NCBI GenBank assembly: GCA_037903475.1
Contig: JBAJFG010000421.1
Coordinates: forward strand, 558,001 to 622,000
DNA from: Ancylostoma caninum
Lineage: Eukaryota; Nematoda; Chromadorea; Rhabditida; Ancylostomatidae
Direction of reading: 5' to 3'
DNA: 64,000 bases
Positions 33,181-45,429 of this stretch are shown here, piece by piece; position 1 is the stretch's first letter; each line of letters starts with the position of its first letter. The notes beneath the pieces were generated by a model. It saw only the letters and a program-made list of their open reading frames with translations. It had not been told where the DNA came from and did no database searches. The position numbers and the translations under genes are program-made.

Positions 33181-33443
33181 CAGTGGCGTATGGCACGCCC
33201 CCACCCCTGAGAATGGGTCGACAAATTTTCGAAATTCATTCACAATACAAATAGAAATCTTGTACTAGTTTATTTTTATTTGTTTGTTTTATTATTATTC
33301 TTAATATATTTTTTAATAATTGCTTGTTATTATATTCAACATTTTTATGAAATTTATTTTCAGTCTGGGTCCCCAAAACGGCGAGACCCCACTTTCCCAC
33401 CTCCTCCTCCGCCCCTCCCGTCCACCTCCTGCGTCCGCCACTG
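33181..33443. mobile_element. hAT-like MITE, copy 1
   Basis: The ends are CAGTGGCG and CGCCACTG. The eight bases outside are GTATCCGC on the left (33173-33180) and GTATCCGG on the right (33444-33451), a 7/8 match as expected for a hAT 8-bp duplication. The interior is an AT-rich run and a pyrimidine-rich run with GGGTCCCCAAAACGGCGAGA. A relative is at 59230-59448. Confidence 0.87.
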
Positions 33444-33581
33444 GTATCCGGTTGAAGGTAAACATGTGGACATTATTACTTTTACCGTGAGTAGGCTCAA
33501 AGTTATATGCCGATCCAACAGAGAAAGGTATACGTATGTAGCTGTAAAATACTGCATCAGAAAAAAAAAACTGAAGCTCAC

Positions 33582-36500
33582 CCCTCTGTCGAACTGCTGC
33601 CATATGGCTTGCACCGAAGGATCAGTCTTGTATTTCTGCTCGAAGAGTTTCCTAGCGGCTAAGGCCGCCTCCATTCCTGAACAAGGAGAAAGTTGCTGGT
33701 TTTGTCAGAAAGTTTAGGGCCATACTTTTGCCCTCTTCCAAATTTCCACCTTTTCTACTCTCTTCATATGGAGCAACCTCCTACCGATTGGTCTGGTCCA
33801 CCAGCCATCTGTTCTGTGATGAAGATTACCACTCGGGTGCATCACTTTCAATGGGTCGATGCCGTTCCAGAAATTGAAAGTGGCATCATCGGCCATGACA
33901 TAATATCCTGAATATGATAACCGAAGACTTTGTGAACACTACCATGGAATTCTCCATAACAGAAAAAAATCGATCTAAAACTATTGATATTATAGAAGAG
34001 AGTGGTAAGAATTGATCTGTTTTCAATGGTCAGCCTTCGAATACGGTGTACTTCTCAAACTTTCGAAAATTACCTAGCACATTCCTTAACCGCAACTCTT
34101 TGACTTTCGACAAGCAGTAGTAGGCAGCATATCCTTTGTTCATCTCAGCTGGCGTCAGGTGAATGTAGTTGAATGGATGCAGCATTTTAGGGAATTTTTC
34201 TGAAATCTTTGCAATTGTCTCAATCGGTTGTTGCTGGTTGAAGCTTTACAGGTCACGCTCATTTTATATAAGTAAGCCTTCATTTTCAGCAATATAGGGC
34301 TGGAGATATGCAAATGTCAATTTTAAGTGTCAGTGATCATATCAGCGAATGTTCATTCCAATTTGCTCAGAATTCTTGAAGAATAAATCTTTTGAGTGCA
34401 TGAAAATGGTAAAGAATTTTTTTTCTGAATGTAGGTAGGTAGTTTATTCGATTCTGCATTTGAGCGCTCTTATTCCACTCATTAATCTTTGTGAATCATC
34501 ATAATTCAGTTCGAAATCCTTACGTTCAATAGCTGAGGTTTGGGCAGTTTCATCCTGAATGCAATTGAATAGGTAAACATTGAATAAATGGATAATTAGT
34601 CCACATTGTATTCATAATAAATACGTATGTACTCATAATATGATAGCCTTCTTCGATCTAGCTGTTAGAGCCTGGCTCTCTTCTAAACATCAAAAAAAAT
34701 GGCTAGCCAGTTCCGACCCTCTCTCGTCCAGATTCCAAGCACCACTTATTTCCAGACGACATTTGAGGATCCGAAAAGTGGAAGCGGAACTCGGAAGCAA
34801 TCAAGTGTGTGCTGCATTGTGCAGAGCCGATCACAATCCACTACTGCCATTGGCGAGCGACATGACCTTGGCCACTGGATGAAGTTCACCTCCACCTTTC
34901 TCCTCCTGTTTTCTCGGATAGTGAACGCGAGCGCCCTTAGCTGCCGAGTATAAACGTTCAGAATTCTCCAGAAAAGCATATCGTCCCACCAACTCAGCAA
35001 TACCGTTCTGCAGTATCCTTAAAGCTGTGACGCACATACATAGTATTGCGTCTGGACTGATCTGACAGTGTTAATTACGTATGAGGGGCACACCAATTCA
35101 AATGTGAAGGATCAACTTTAGCGAAACGTTCATTATATGCAGTCACGGAAATCACATCGGGAGATCTTTCCTACATTGAAACAACTTTACTAGGTTTTTG
35201 CAAAGTTCTCGGGTGCCCATATCGCAAAATTCAAGCGTTTCTATGCACCATTCCTTCCAAAGTGAGGAAACATGGAAAAAAAAAGTTTCTAGGTAATTCT
35301 AAAGTGTTAGTTTTTTTTTTCAAATTTCCAGATCTATGCACGAATATGTTGCGTATAATGCGTAGCCTCAGCTATTTCATAGCATTTGGAACTTGTGGAA
35401 TTTGTAGGTGAACTCACTATCATCATATCTTTCTGCAAACCACGGTCCGCAGAAAATCGTCAAACCGAGGAAGGGCTGGTACATTCTTTGGAGCACGCCA
35501 ATTGTATGATTCCAAGGATAGTTACTAGTAATGACTAAAACCTACAAAAACTCGATTTATTTGGAAATATGTACAAGGAAAGGTACTGCATAGTGCAGAA
35601 TAATCCACCAACACTTTTTTCCAGGTTTGTTAGCACCCTGCTCTCGGCATGTGATTTTGCAAGATGTCGCGGCGATGGCATTTTGTGCAGGACATCTAAA
35701 ATTGTATAGACTGATAATCTGTCAGGAATAAAGTGTGACTTGTACTGATTTGGTGGTATACGTCATGTTTGTAGGAAAATTGTACACTCTAAATGAGCCA
35801 TGGCTACGTCAAAAAGTGAATCACCTGAGGATGCAGCATCTCCGCACCAATCCGCGAGCTCGTCAAACAACTTCAGTTTTTCGGCTGACTTCTTCTCCAC
35901 CTGCAGAGCAACGTTGCTCAAAATAAAAAGAAATGTCTAGGAAAGTCACAGTTTTCTCGCTAGTGCTTACCGTGTTTGCTGATTTTCTTTCAAACTCTAC
36001 ATTTGCCCTCCTACAATTTGCACCACGGATGTCTTCGCGTACAGCGTACCCCGTGTGGTTGCTTCGTGTTGGAAATTGATACCTGGGATAGGTCGTTGAT
36101 AATGAGCTAATGCAGTAACCCCATTAGATGTGATGACAACAAGTGCACCGATTTTCTATGCACGAGTGTACTCGTAGTTCTGTTGCCGAACATACCTAAT
36201 AGTAAACCTTACCCTATAGTTCTCAGATCGTGGACCCACTCCTTTATCAGTTCAGCCTCTGCATCATCCCAGAATCCTTCCTTGCTGAAAAAAACTTTGG
36301 AGTGGATATTTCAGAGAATCGGTATTCAATACTAAGAATTACTAATACTTCTAGAATGTTGAAAATTTCCTTTGCAAGTTTCCAAAGGAATGCCTGACAT
36401 TTCAGTCAAAAGAGAAAAATTAGTGGAGATTAACAACTTAGCGAAGACTACACCTGAAATTCTCTTTATATTACCATTTTCAAGGATGATACAGTGATTT

Positions 36501-39500
36501 TAGGTGCTCCAGTGGAAATATACCATAGTTGCCTTGAAGCTCTTTCATCGAACCTAAGAGTGCTGTAATTTTCATATTCCTGGTGTTTGTAGAGGAATTT
36601 CGAGAGCTTCGTGAGAATTTCAAGTTCTTGTGCAATTTCAACTTCTTTTGCACATAATATTATTTATTGCAAACCACGTACAACTTACAGTAAGCGTCGA
36701 TAGCGATGATTCGTTCGCGGCCTCGAGAAGGACGTAACCGCGCCGCGCGCCTACGAATCGATGTCGTCTGACGCTAGAATGCTATTTCTAGGTGCTTTCT
36801 CCCTAATTTGATGATCTTTTCCCGTATCGGCTGGAAAAGCTGCTAGAAATTGCATAACTGTAGCAGAGGACATCAATTCTGGCGCGCGCGGTGCGGTTTC
36901 GCGGCGCGCTTCTAGAGGTCGCGGAAGGGCCACCGCCATCGACGCTCTCGGTACATGTTTATGAAATTACGTATTCTCTGAGGCTAGCAAGCTAACCTGA
37001 ACTCCTCAGCAAGCAGTACGGTGCAAGCCGACGCCTCTCCTTGGAAACATTCCCATTTATGGAGAAACTCGACTATTCTTGCGGCTTGTAGGTACGTGTC
37101 TCTGAAATATAGAAAGAATTTATAAAAAACGTAAAAATAAGGTTTGGCAAAGCAACGACGACACTTTCCTTTCTCTCTCAAAATCCACCAAATAATCACC
37201 ACTCATTTTCGGGATTTCTACTGCATTAGGTGGATAAAATCCGACAGTCTCATTCACAATGTGCAGAAGCTTCTGAGCGAAATATGATCTCCATATGTCT
37301 GCTGCACTGAAATATAATGTTATACGTATATCCAAGTAGTACCTGCAAAATCTAAAACACTGTTTATTCTCGAAGAGGCACCCACCGAGATGACACCAGG
37401 TTAGGCAGATATAATGCGAAGAAAGCCCTTCTATTGAAAAGGGTATTCCGTGAGTTCCATGAAGAATACGTACCTGTAACTTGTACAAGAATAGTATAGG
37501 GATTTTGGCAATTTTAATATGCAGAAGTAACATTCTTGGCATTAGTGGCCCTTGAGGTGAATCATGTTACTAGCAAAGGACTTAGGGCGTCAATCTTGAG
37601 TGCTATCCTGTGATTGGCGGCTTCATCCAGCTGACCAATCACAACCGTACTTCCATCTACAGGTATAACACTCCACATACAATGAACCGAGATGAACCAA
37701 AGATAAGGGGTTGCGCTCTCTTTCCAGCTGTCAGTTGAGAACTCATATTCTGCATGCGTTTTTCTTCACGTGCTGTTAATTGACGCATCGTTGAGCCGGC
37801 TGTTCCAGTCAAGCAACCGGTTCCCCTTTTTACATTCATAGGCATGCGATAATTTTTCTACTAATTCCATAACCATGAAACATTGGTAGTGCTTTGTGGA
37901 AGTGCCACAGTTTAAGCCAAAAGTGAAAATTCCTGTAGGCGCTCCTTTCAAAATTAAGCACAAGGTAGTGCAGTAACCCAAACCATAAAAAATATTAAAT
38001 AAATACGTCGAACAAAAATTGCTCTAGCTTTCCTAGTTCCCATTGTTTTTCGCATTGCAACAGGCAAAAGAACATGAATATGTCGTATTGTCAATGCCAG
38101 TCACTGGTAATAAAGCTTGTCATTCATATGAACCTTGTTGCCTTCTCGAATCTGCAACATTCAACATGCCGTCTCCGAGACATTTCTTATTTACATTTGT
38201 ACCAGGTGAATCAACGGAATGACTCATATGCCTATGTTTATGTTCATGTTTTTTTTTTTACAAAGTGCCTCTGTAGCTCTCTAGCAGAGCGTCTGTCTCG
38301 TAAACAGAGGGCCTGTGATTCAATCGAGAGTGAGCACCTTGCTTTTCTCTGACGAAAGTGTCGACAAATCTTACTTCTACAAAATTCATGCTTACCAATA
38401 AATGGTTGCATATATTATAATATATGTATATGTTACATTTCTTACATTACAGTTGATAGCGGGCTGGCATTTGTATCGATCCATTCTAAACGAAGAAAAA
38501 CAATTGCCTCCATGCGGGATTGAACCGCAGACCTTCTGTTTACGAGACAGACGCTCTGCCACTGAGCTATAGAGGCACGTAAGTTGAACCAGTAAATGTC
38601 TTCTTTGAGAACAGGGAATTGGATCAGGGACTTGTTTAAGACTGTACATAAAAAGTGTCTGTCGAGAGCAATCACAGAACATTGTCCTTGTAACTCTGTT
38701 TCTGTTTTTCAAGATATGATCGGAATCGTAGCGTGGTTTTTTTAAATTTGTGAACAGTTCAAGCCAAAAGGATCCTAAACATAAGTGTTAATATAAAAGC
38801 AGGGGTAAAGAGCAAGAAAATTTTACCTTTCTGCAGAATCACACTAGGAGCCATTCTGCTAAATTCGTCATCGATGCCTAGTTCCTCGTCCGTGTGTAGT
38901 AACCTGGAAATGATCACAGACAGCGAAAATGAACCTTTGACGGCTTTTGAAAAAGGTGATCACCCCTTCTCCATTTTTCTGCTCCTTTCCTCCGTACTCA
39001 GTAAAATGCAGGTGTCTTATCCACATTTCTGCACCCGAGATTTTTATATTGTTGAAGCAGTAAGAAGATGATGATCATATCACTATGTGTAGATAACTCG
39101 GAAGGCCTTTCACAGTTCTCTATTCTTGGAGGTTAGGCGGAACATCCGAGGAATGCTGGTCTTCTACCTCATGTTTGCTGCCTCGATCAATGGCGGCGAA
39201 CATGTCGACCACGCTGTAGAACAGCATCTACCCCATGGATGTTTGTGGCAGAAGCCCAGTATTCCACGGGAGCTCGCTGTCTCAAAACAGAAAGCTCAAA
39301 AACGGGTTTTTAAGGGTTGAAAACAAGAAACAAGGTCTCCCGCCAGTTTAAGTTTTGGAAAAATCTAGGAAATAATGTTGGGTGGAGCATTGTCTTTATT
39401 ATTGACCTGATAATTTCAGAATGGTTCGCATGAAACGTTTATTTTGCCGACAAAATGATGCGAGAGAATTTGCAGCGAGAAAATCTGATAAACAACCGAA

Positions 39501-41299
39501 GAAGCGAAGGTTACAAATTAGTGTAGCCGAGTAATTGCACAATATTGTGATTTCTGCACAGACTTGAGTTTTTCCAAAAGGAAATATCCATATAACAAAA
39601 GACGACCCTCTACGATCCTAAATTTGAAGAATAAGTCTACCTGTATATGGCGTCGATGTCCCTCCTCCCATGGATGAGACCGTGCTGAACAGCTGCTGTA
39701 CGCATCTTGTGACAGAGACAGTAACGAACTTCTTCATTTGCATGGTTCTGCACCACTATTTTCTTTAAAAATTCTGAAGAGTATCCAGGTAGGTACACCT
39801 TACCTGCAAGTATTCCAAGGGAAATCCTTTTAACCACATGTGATCGTCGCCGAAGAAGCGGTATGGATTGAATAAAATAGGAGAGGAACTGAAAATTTCG
39901 ACCTAGCAGTTCCGCGGACATGGTATTACATTATTCAGCAGAATATCGCCACCTTTTCGTTCGATTACAACCGAATCGAATGCCACTAACTCCATCTGTG
40001 TAGTCGAACTGCTCTAGGCCGAGACCTTGAAGAGGACTGTTGCTCTGGCAAAGGATTTGCACGAAGAAACAGTAAAATATTGTTTTTATTTCGGAGCAAC
40101 AGTACTAAACTCGAGCATTCTCTGCTCTTACTTCGATACTTTTTCGTTCAAAGAGTAATCTTGCCAGGATTTGACTAGCATCTATACAGTTACACCGCCC
40201 ACGAACAGTGATAGTTAATTGTTATTGCACCGCGGAAAAGAGGCCGCGCCGCTTCATCTAGGCGGCGCGGCAGACCAGTTCGGCGCTGTGTTTCTCGGTT
40301 CCTTCTGTAGAGAGCCACATTTATACACAGTAATGCAAATTATCGCAATGACACCTGTACATACGGAAATTAGCCGCTGGAGTGACTAGGAAAGCGGCAA
40401 TCAGGGCAACGCCGGACAACCCAGCGCCCATCTGGTCTGCCGCTTTGCACTGCTGGCGCGGCGCGTCCTCATTTTCTGTGGTGCCTTGCCTCAACGATCG
40501 ACTATCACTGAATGTACACAAAAAGTAAGTAAAAATGTGCACCATATTGCATAATACTGCCATCGGTGTCGTAGATCCATTCCGCTCCCTGTTCTATTGC
40601 ATAGAGGTAGCCAATGTTCCTACGTGAATCTGATGTTTGTGGAAGATTTTTCACGATTCTGTGCCCTAAAAAAACGTCTGAGAATCGTCACTTGAGTTCG
40701 AAACACTTTCCATATACTTAAAACCCCCTGCTGAATTGGTAATGACACTACTAAAAAAAACAAACGGAGAAAGAGAAAGAAAGCCGAGCTGGGAGGAAAT
40801 GTACATATATGGTCAGAGGAGAGTAAGGTTAAATACCTGTTGAACCTTCTCACTTTAGGCTTCTGCAACTCTATACACATACCCAAGCGCTCCTGCTTTT
40901 CCACGCCCAAGAAGTGGACTCCACTCCAAGAAGAACCGTTGGGCGCTTCGGTATCTCCTACCACGAGCACCTCCCAACCGCTGATTTTTGCCCAGTGCTT
41001 GAAGACAGAATTTAAAATACACGTCTCTTCTGCAGTGTAATGTTTACCTTAACTTCTTCGTATGAGTAGTTTCTGGAAGAAATCACTATCCACTTTGTAC
41101 CACGCGTTGAACCTAACTTCCTGAAGTATTTCACATAGTTTTGAGCCGTTACCTTCACTGAACATTACGGTGAGACTTACTTTGTGGACAAAGTTATTGT
41201 CATTTTCCACCTGTGGCCGATTTTATGGTTGTAGAAACATACAAAAATTACTGCTAAGAGGAGCAGAGCAATAAAAACAGACATTATGTTCTCCTTCAT
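33582..41299 (-). CDS. DUF288/STELLO-like glycosyltransferase family protein (3' end not found)
   Basis: Predicted Golgi type II membrane protein. Exons in transcript order: 41299-41181, 41120-41048, about 41024-40837, 40619-40543, 40025-39953, 39888-39804, 39762-39641, 38903-38827, 37473-37386, 37306-about 37160, 37101-36997, 36284-36213, 36082-35971, 35915-35825, 35695-35613, 35541-35418, 34199-34074, 33907-33785, 33676-33582; about 660 residues so far. Exon 1 has a five-residue tail and a signal anchor (SVFIALLLLAVIFVCF). Family landmarks follow in order: TKWIVISSRN, EVLVVGDTEAP, NIGYLYAIEQGAEWIYDTDG, LGLEQFDY, NPYRFFGDDHMW, CLCHKMRTAAVQHGL, DIWRSYFAQKLL, SNYPWNHTIGVLQRMYQP, HPFNYIHLTPAEMNKGYAAY, MADDATFNFW. 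The phases agree at nearly all joins; the exon 3, 7, 14 and 15 borders use unusual sites and are less sure. The family usually has DTDDD where this has DTDGS. The biochemical activity of nematode members is not known to me. Confidence 0.85.
36694..36945. mobile_element. MITE with GCGTCGAT ends, copy 2
   Basis: The inverted ends are GCGTCGATAGCGATG and CACCGCCATCGACGC, and the pairing continues inwards through GC-rich stretches (GCGCCGCGCGC against GCGCGCGGTGCGG). It lies in an intron of the DUF288 gene, between the exons at 36997 and 36284. It is the same family as 31935-32173. Confidence 0.78.
37650..38266 (+). repeat. diverged copy of the sequence upstream of tRNA-Thr
   Basis: This resembles about 1560-1943 and 23440-23826 in the same order. 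Shared landmarks are GCATCGTTG then CCGGCTGTTC (37787), GTGCCACAGTTTAA (37904) and AGGTAGTGCAGTAA (37962). It is followed, as in the other two places, by a tRNA-Thr-like sequence. So the tRNA and at least 500 bp before it form one repeated unit. It lies in a DUF288 intron. Confidence 0.65.
38267..38336 (+). pseudogene. tRNA-Thr(CGT) pseudogene
   Basis: The anticodon arm is intact (loop CTCGTAA), but the D loop is altered, the T stem cannot form (TGTGA against GAGAG) and the acceptor stem is broken. It lies 170 bp from an intact-looking copy on the other strand. Confidence 0.8.
38505..38576 (-). tRNA. tRNA-Thr(CGT)
   Basis: All four stems pair: acceptor GCCTCTA/TGGAGGC, D arm GCTC/GAGC, anticodon TCTGT/ACAGA and T arm TGCGG/CCGCA with loop TTCAATC. 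The anticodon loop is CTCGTAA, so the anticodon is CGT, reading ACG (threonine). Position 8 is T and the discriminator base is A. Of the four copies in the window this one is the most likely to work. It lies in an intron of the DUF288 gene, on the same strand as that gene. There is no obvious T-run terminator within a few bases downstream. Confidence 0.9.
40243..40271. repeat. GC-rich hairpin in a DUF288 intron
   Basis: CCGCGCCGC and GCGGCGCGG can pair across a short loop. The surrounding 492-bp intron (40542-40026) contains other GC-rich patches, for example near 40455. No function is visible. Confidence 0.5.
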
Positions 41300-42023
41300 T
41301 TTCGAGTGAATCTGGAAATAGTTCGCATAACTTATTTTCCATTTTCTGCACCTTAACATAGCAGAAAAAAGAACAAAATTCATAAAAAAACTTCGTTGCA
41401 GGCCATTTACAGTACCAGCCAAAATTATGTATATAGCCTTTTAGAGTCGCCTCTATTTCCCGCATAACTTCCTTTAGAGTGAAGCTTCGAAGCTCATATT
41501 TTTATGAGTGTTGCAGACAATCACATGTAATAGAGAGGGAATGACTACGTATCACTCTGTGAGCTAGTTCCCCTCAGACAAAATTTTTATTCATAAAGTC
41601 AAAACCTGAAATTTTGCAGCATCTAGAAAAGATCACAGACAGTATTTTGGGCAGTATTTCAACAAGAATTGGACTCCTCGTAGTAGATGCGACTCAGATT
41701 TGGATAAAAACGTGTGCTTTCAGATCATTGATCAAAGAACACGAAGCAAATTTGAGTTCTTTAGTAAACCAATGTAAGAATTTCTACCAAATTAGCTAAC
41801 TCTTTCTTGGTTACGAGGTTGATTCAGCCACAATGCCCCAGAAGTCCACGACACAAAAAGTTGCACTCGTTTCTTTCCATGCAAAGCTTTACTCTACCAG
41901 ATTGTATGGAGGAAAATTCAAAAAGCTATATAATTTTGGCTGGTACTGTAAATCTAAATCCTTCATATAGACATAGGTTTTTATAAACATATAAGTTTTA
42001 TTATTCCTTAAGTAGCCACAAGA

Positions 42024-42260
42024 TTGCTGTACTATTATCAAAAGGCTGCGGATATGAGAGAAATAATTTATCGTACTGTTCAAGCTAGGAAAGAAAAACA
42101 GTTAACTTTGTTGGCAAGAGCACAACGAATTGATTCTCTACAAATTGGAGTTCCTGGTTCAAACACTATTTGTCGGTATGTTGATGGTTCATTGTTTCTG
42201 TCAGATCGACCGCAAAGGACAATAACGGTTCAGCGCGGTGTTCGAGGGTTCATTGTTTAA
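42024..42260 (+). other. unassigned 78-codon open frame
   Basis: The frame reads as a basic, possibly helical stretch (AADMREII, VQARKEKQLTLLARAQ) followed by a short hydrophobic end. It lies between the 5' end of the DUF288 gene and a LINE 3' tail on the other strand. I recognise no family. It could be an exon of an unseen gene, a retro-copy fragment or chance; I see no clear splice sites. Confidence 0.2.
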
Positions 42261-42264
42261 TTAT

Positions 42265-43460
42265 TTTATTTATTGAATACACCACGAGAGTGTGCTATTA
42301 GTACATTGGGATAAAACCTGTAGTCTGACCGAAATACAACACTGGAGAGCAATGAAACGTAATAAGTGGAACTGAGAAAGACTTGAACTTAAGACAAAAC
42401 AGAGAAAAACAATAAAGGGCTGACCTGGCACCTTATGTAGTTTAGGCAGTTCTGAAATAATCCTACTATACATTTATCAGATAAAAGAGAGGACTGCGTC
42501 TGGTGAGGGCTTGCGAATTTTGCACTAAAGGACCAGGAAGCCATGTAGAACAGTTTCGCAACCAGTAAAATCCCATACTTGACGAAGTATGCGATAGGTA
42601 GTGGTTTAATTCTAAGTAGTTCAATGAATCATCGTATCTAAACTAGATAAGCTGAGTACTAGAGCCTAGCAGAAGTTTGTACAAGCAAGATCACAGACAC
42701 GTTCCCTTCAATAAAGCCTAATATCTCGGTAGTAAGGTGTGAAACATTGAACACAGGGAACAGGGAACCTAAGTTGGGTCAACCCCACTAACTAACGATG
42801 CAACAGAATCCAAAGAGGTATAATAACGTGAAATAAAAGTCAAACATTGCGTAAGGAAAGAATAATAGCAGAAGCCTTCACACCACGTCCTCAACGCTGA
42901 GAAGGTTAGTCAGTATTTGGCAGATTTTTTTTTTGAATCCCCTGGAACCATGACAGGCCATTATTGCTGCAGGTAGCTTGTTCAGGTGTCGGGAAGCAAA
43001 ACAGCAAAGGGAATTTTGATAACTGCGCCTGTGATAATCTTCAAGCCTAGCACAAGACACGTTGAGGGTGAACCTCCGAGAATTAGTTAGAAGAACGGTC
43101 CAAAACCTAGAAAACTTCAAACACCCCGAGGTATTTTAATACCAAAAACGACACCGGCCTGCAATATTCTGTGCAATAAACTTTTAGTCCTAATATCTGC
43201 AATCTATTCTTGTAATTTGGTAGCGCATGTGGGTAATTCTTATTCGGAAAAGTGCGATAAAAGAAGATTCCGGTGAATTTTCGCTGTGTGTTATTATCAG
43301 TTGTTATTTTCTCATTTGATAGGGGGTTTTTTTTTTTGATCCACCACCCGTATACGAGATGCCAATGCAGTTTCTGAGGCGATGCACAACGAGCGAGTAA
43401 GTGTAGCAAAGAATGTTGGATAGAAATGGAAGATCCCCTTGGAGTTGACCCCCACATTTT
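42265..43460 (-). mobile_element. LINE 3' fragment with ORF2 end and UTR
   Basis: Minus-strand frames give blocks typical of the last part of a LINE ORF2: NYPHALPNYKNRLQILGL-like sequence near 43200 (here NKNYPHALPNYKNRLQILGL), then RFWTVLLTNSRRFTLNVS, then YQNSLCCFASRHLNKLPAAI near 43000, then a stop. At least one frameshift lies between them. The 3' UTR runs to an AATAAATAAAAT-type tail near 42265. The part present continues the region missing from the LINE at 3980-5260, so the two may be one family. Confidence 0.7.
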
Positions 43461-44279
43461 GTCTTCCTAGGAAGAGACGTGGGATCATACAAAATTATTG
43501 GGTCGTGATCATGGAAGTTGTTGAGGTGGGAACCAGAAGTGTGGTTCCAATGCAAACAAACAGAGTGAATAACATAGAACAGAACAGTGGTATACATAAT
43601 CCCCAATCATTGTTGTGTGTGATCTGGTGATGTTCTATGGTTCAGAAACCCATAGCTCCAAAAGCGGTCAAACATTACTTGGTCTTTATATCTTTGAATT
43701 TGTTATGGCTGTTAAGTCAGCTCTGTTGCAGTTATCAGGCTGGTTCATTTCTTAGCCATTCGGGTAGAGGAATTCAGTAGGTCTGAGCCAGGAAAAATAT
43801 TAAAATTCCTTCTGAAATTTTTTCTAAAAATTCCAAACGATTTCTGGTAAACGACGAAACTCGTCAGCCTGAGCAATAGGTCAACAACACATTATTCGGT
43901 CAAGAACCAAACTTTGACCATTATGTAACGAAAACTATTCTCTATTTCACCATATCCATGCACAAACGCATACCGCCTCAGATAAACCCTGAACTTGGGT
44001 AATTGAACTGAAACTGAAGGTTCAGATCAATCCATCGATCCCTTCTATATTTTAATTGGGAATTTGTTCGAACGACTGCTGCTTAGCCGAGGATTGCCAC
44101 TGGTGTTTGTTCGGATTCATATTGTATTTTTTGGGGGAACAAATTTCAAGAACTGGAGCAGCTTCTTCGCGCGACACATTCCAGTCGGTTAACAGCCTTT
44201 TATTTAGTTAATCTAATGACTGTAGCTAGTACACCTCGTTCTCTGCAGCGTACGTGTGAAGATCGGATTATTGATGAAA

Positions 44280-44980
44280 TTAAAGGCAGCAACCACGAAA
44301 ACTTTTGTCACTTAGATTTTAAAATCTAGCGCTAGCGCGATCTGGGGTTTCTGACCATGAGGACCATGGGTAAAGTGGTCAATTTTGTCAAAACACACGC
44401 TAAAATGGTTATCAGATGCTACCAATTTACGGCATTATGGCAAGCTGGCCGAGTTACGCTGGTGGAGTAGATCAAGGAAGTCGATAACGCTGCCTCTATT
44501 GCAAACGGATTTTCTGGCGCAACTAGATACTCAGTTAATTTTCAGCTTTTCTGGAGGAGCAAAAAAAAAGCGAACGAAAAGGAAATGGAATGCTTATTGT
44601 AGAGACATACCTCGAGACAAAAAACAACACTTATGGTTGAGTATAAAGTGCTAACAAACAGAAATTCACACCATATCTGAAAATTTGAAAGTTCTGGGAA
44701 AAAGAAGGGATCGTATGATCTAATAACAATCGAAGGAGCGTAAATGGGGTGAACAGCAATGTAAAGATCCTCGAAATGAGCATGGAAAGCAAGCGTTTTC
44801 TTTGAAAAAGTGACTAACTGCGGCAGAAAACAGTTGATTCGTATCGCGCCACATCTCACCGCGCGGATACCCGGATACCAGGTCTAACTTGTTATATCTT
44901 GGGAACGGTGATGCCTTCGGCGGTGCAACTTGCGTATTTGAAATATCTAACAAGAAGATTATCGTGGGTGCTACATTTAA
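44280..44980. mobile_element. TTAA-flanked MITE, best-preserved long copy
   Basis: The left end is TTAAAGGCAGCAACCACGA (44280) and the right end TCGTGGGTGCTACATTTAA (to 44980), inverted repeats with TTAA on both sides. The interior matches 5430-6075 in inverted orientation. Short frames inside are not kept between the two copies, so it is non-coding. Confidence 0.8.
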
Positions 44981-44999
44981 TGATGAGACTGTGACGAAC

Positions 45000-45165
45000 T
45001 CAAACGTCAGAGCTGAGATTCATGATCGCATAACCAAGCGAAACCAGGGTTAGCAAACCAACTTTATCGTTCTGCGTCTCCTGACAATACGTAGTCTATA
45101 GAATAACCAGTCATACTAACCATCGCTGGTTTGCGTGGCTAACGATTCATGAATTCCAGCCCAGG
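45000..45165. repeat. dispersed foldback repeat (GGTTTGC family), member 1
   Basis: It contains AACCAAGCGAAACCAG, CAAACCAACTTT, CGTAGTCTATAGAATA, CCATCGCTGGTTTGCGTGGC and TTCATGAATTCC in order. The same order occurs at 59925-60085 and, more diverged, at 52120-52270 and 61300-61475. The internal parts can pair (AAACCA with TGGTTT). Confidence 0.6.
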
Positions 45166-45381
45166 TGAGCCATTGTTTAGGATTAGGGCGATTTCACCCA
45201 GGAGCCATTCCTTCTATGCGCGGAATATATGTTTGTTTTGCTTACAATTGCGCATCCATATGTACCGACCTAATAATTTCCCAGTTTTATACCGGGAAAA
45301 ATCGGACCATAACACTCGCCTATGCGCTCTCACGAGCTGTTTTTGCTCTTCGCGCTCCACATCTTATGAATAAGCAAACAA

Positions 45382-45382
45382 G

Positions 45383-45429
<47 letters not shown>
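45382..45429. repeat. (TAAA)n microsatellite
   Basis: About twelve TAAA units without interruption. It may be the tail of a lost retroelement. Confidence 0.95.

Noticed and set aside
34746..35037. 84- and 68-codon minus frames as DUF288 exons
   Set aside because: They lie in the intron between two exons that join in phase without them, and show no family motif.
3204..41299. A single operon for the three glycan genes
   Set aside because: Same orientation, but the spacers are about 3.7 kb and 8.6 kb; nematode operons usually have spacers of a few hundred bases or less.
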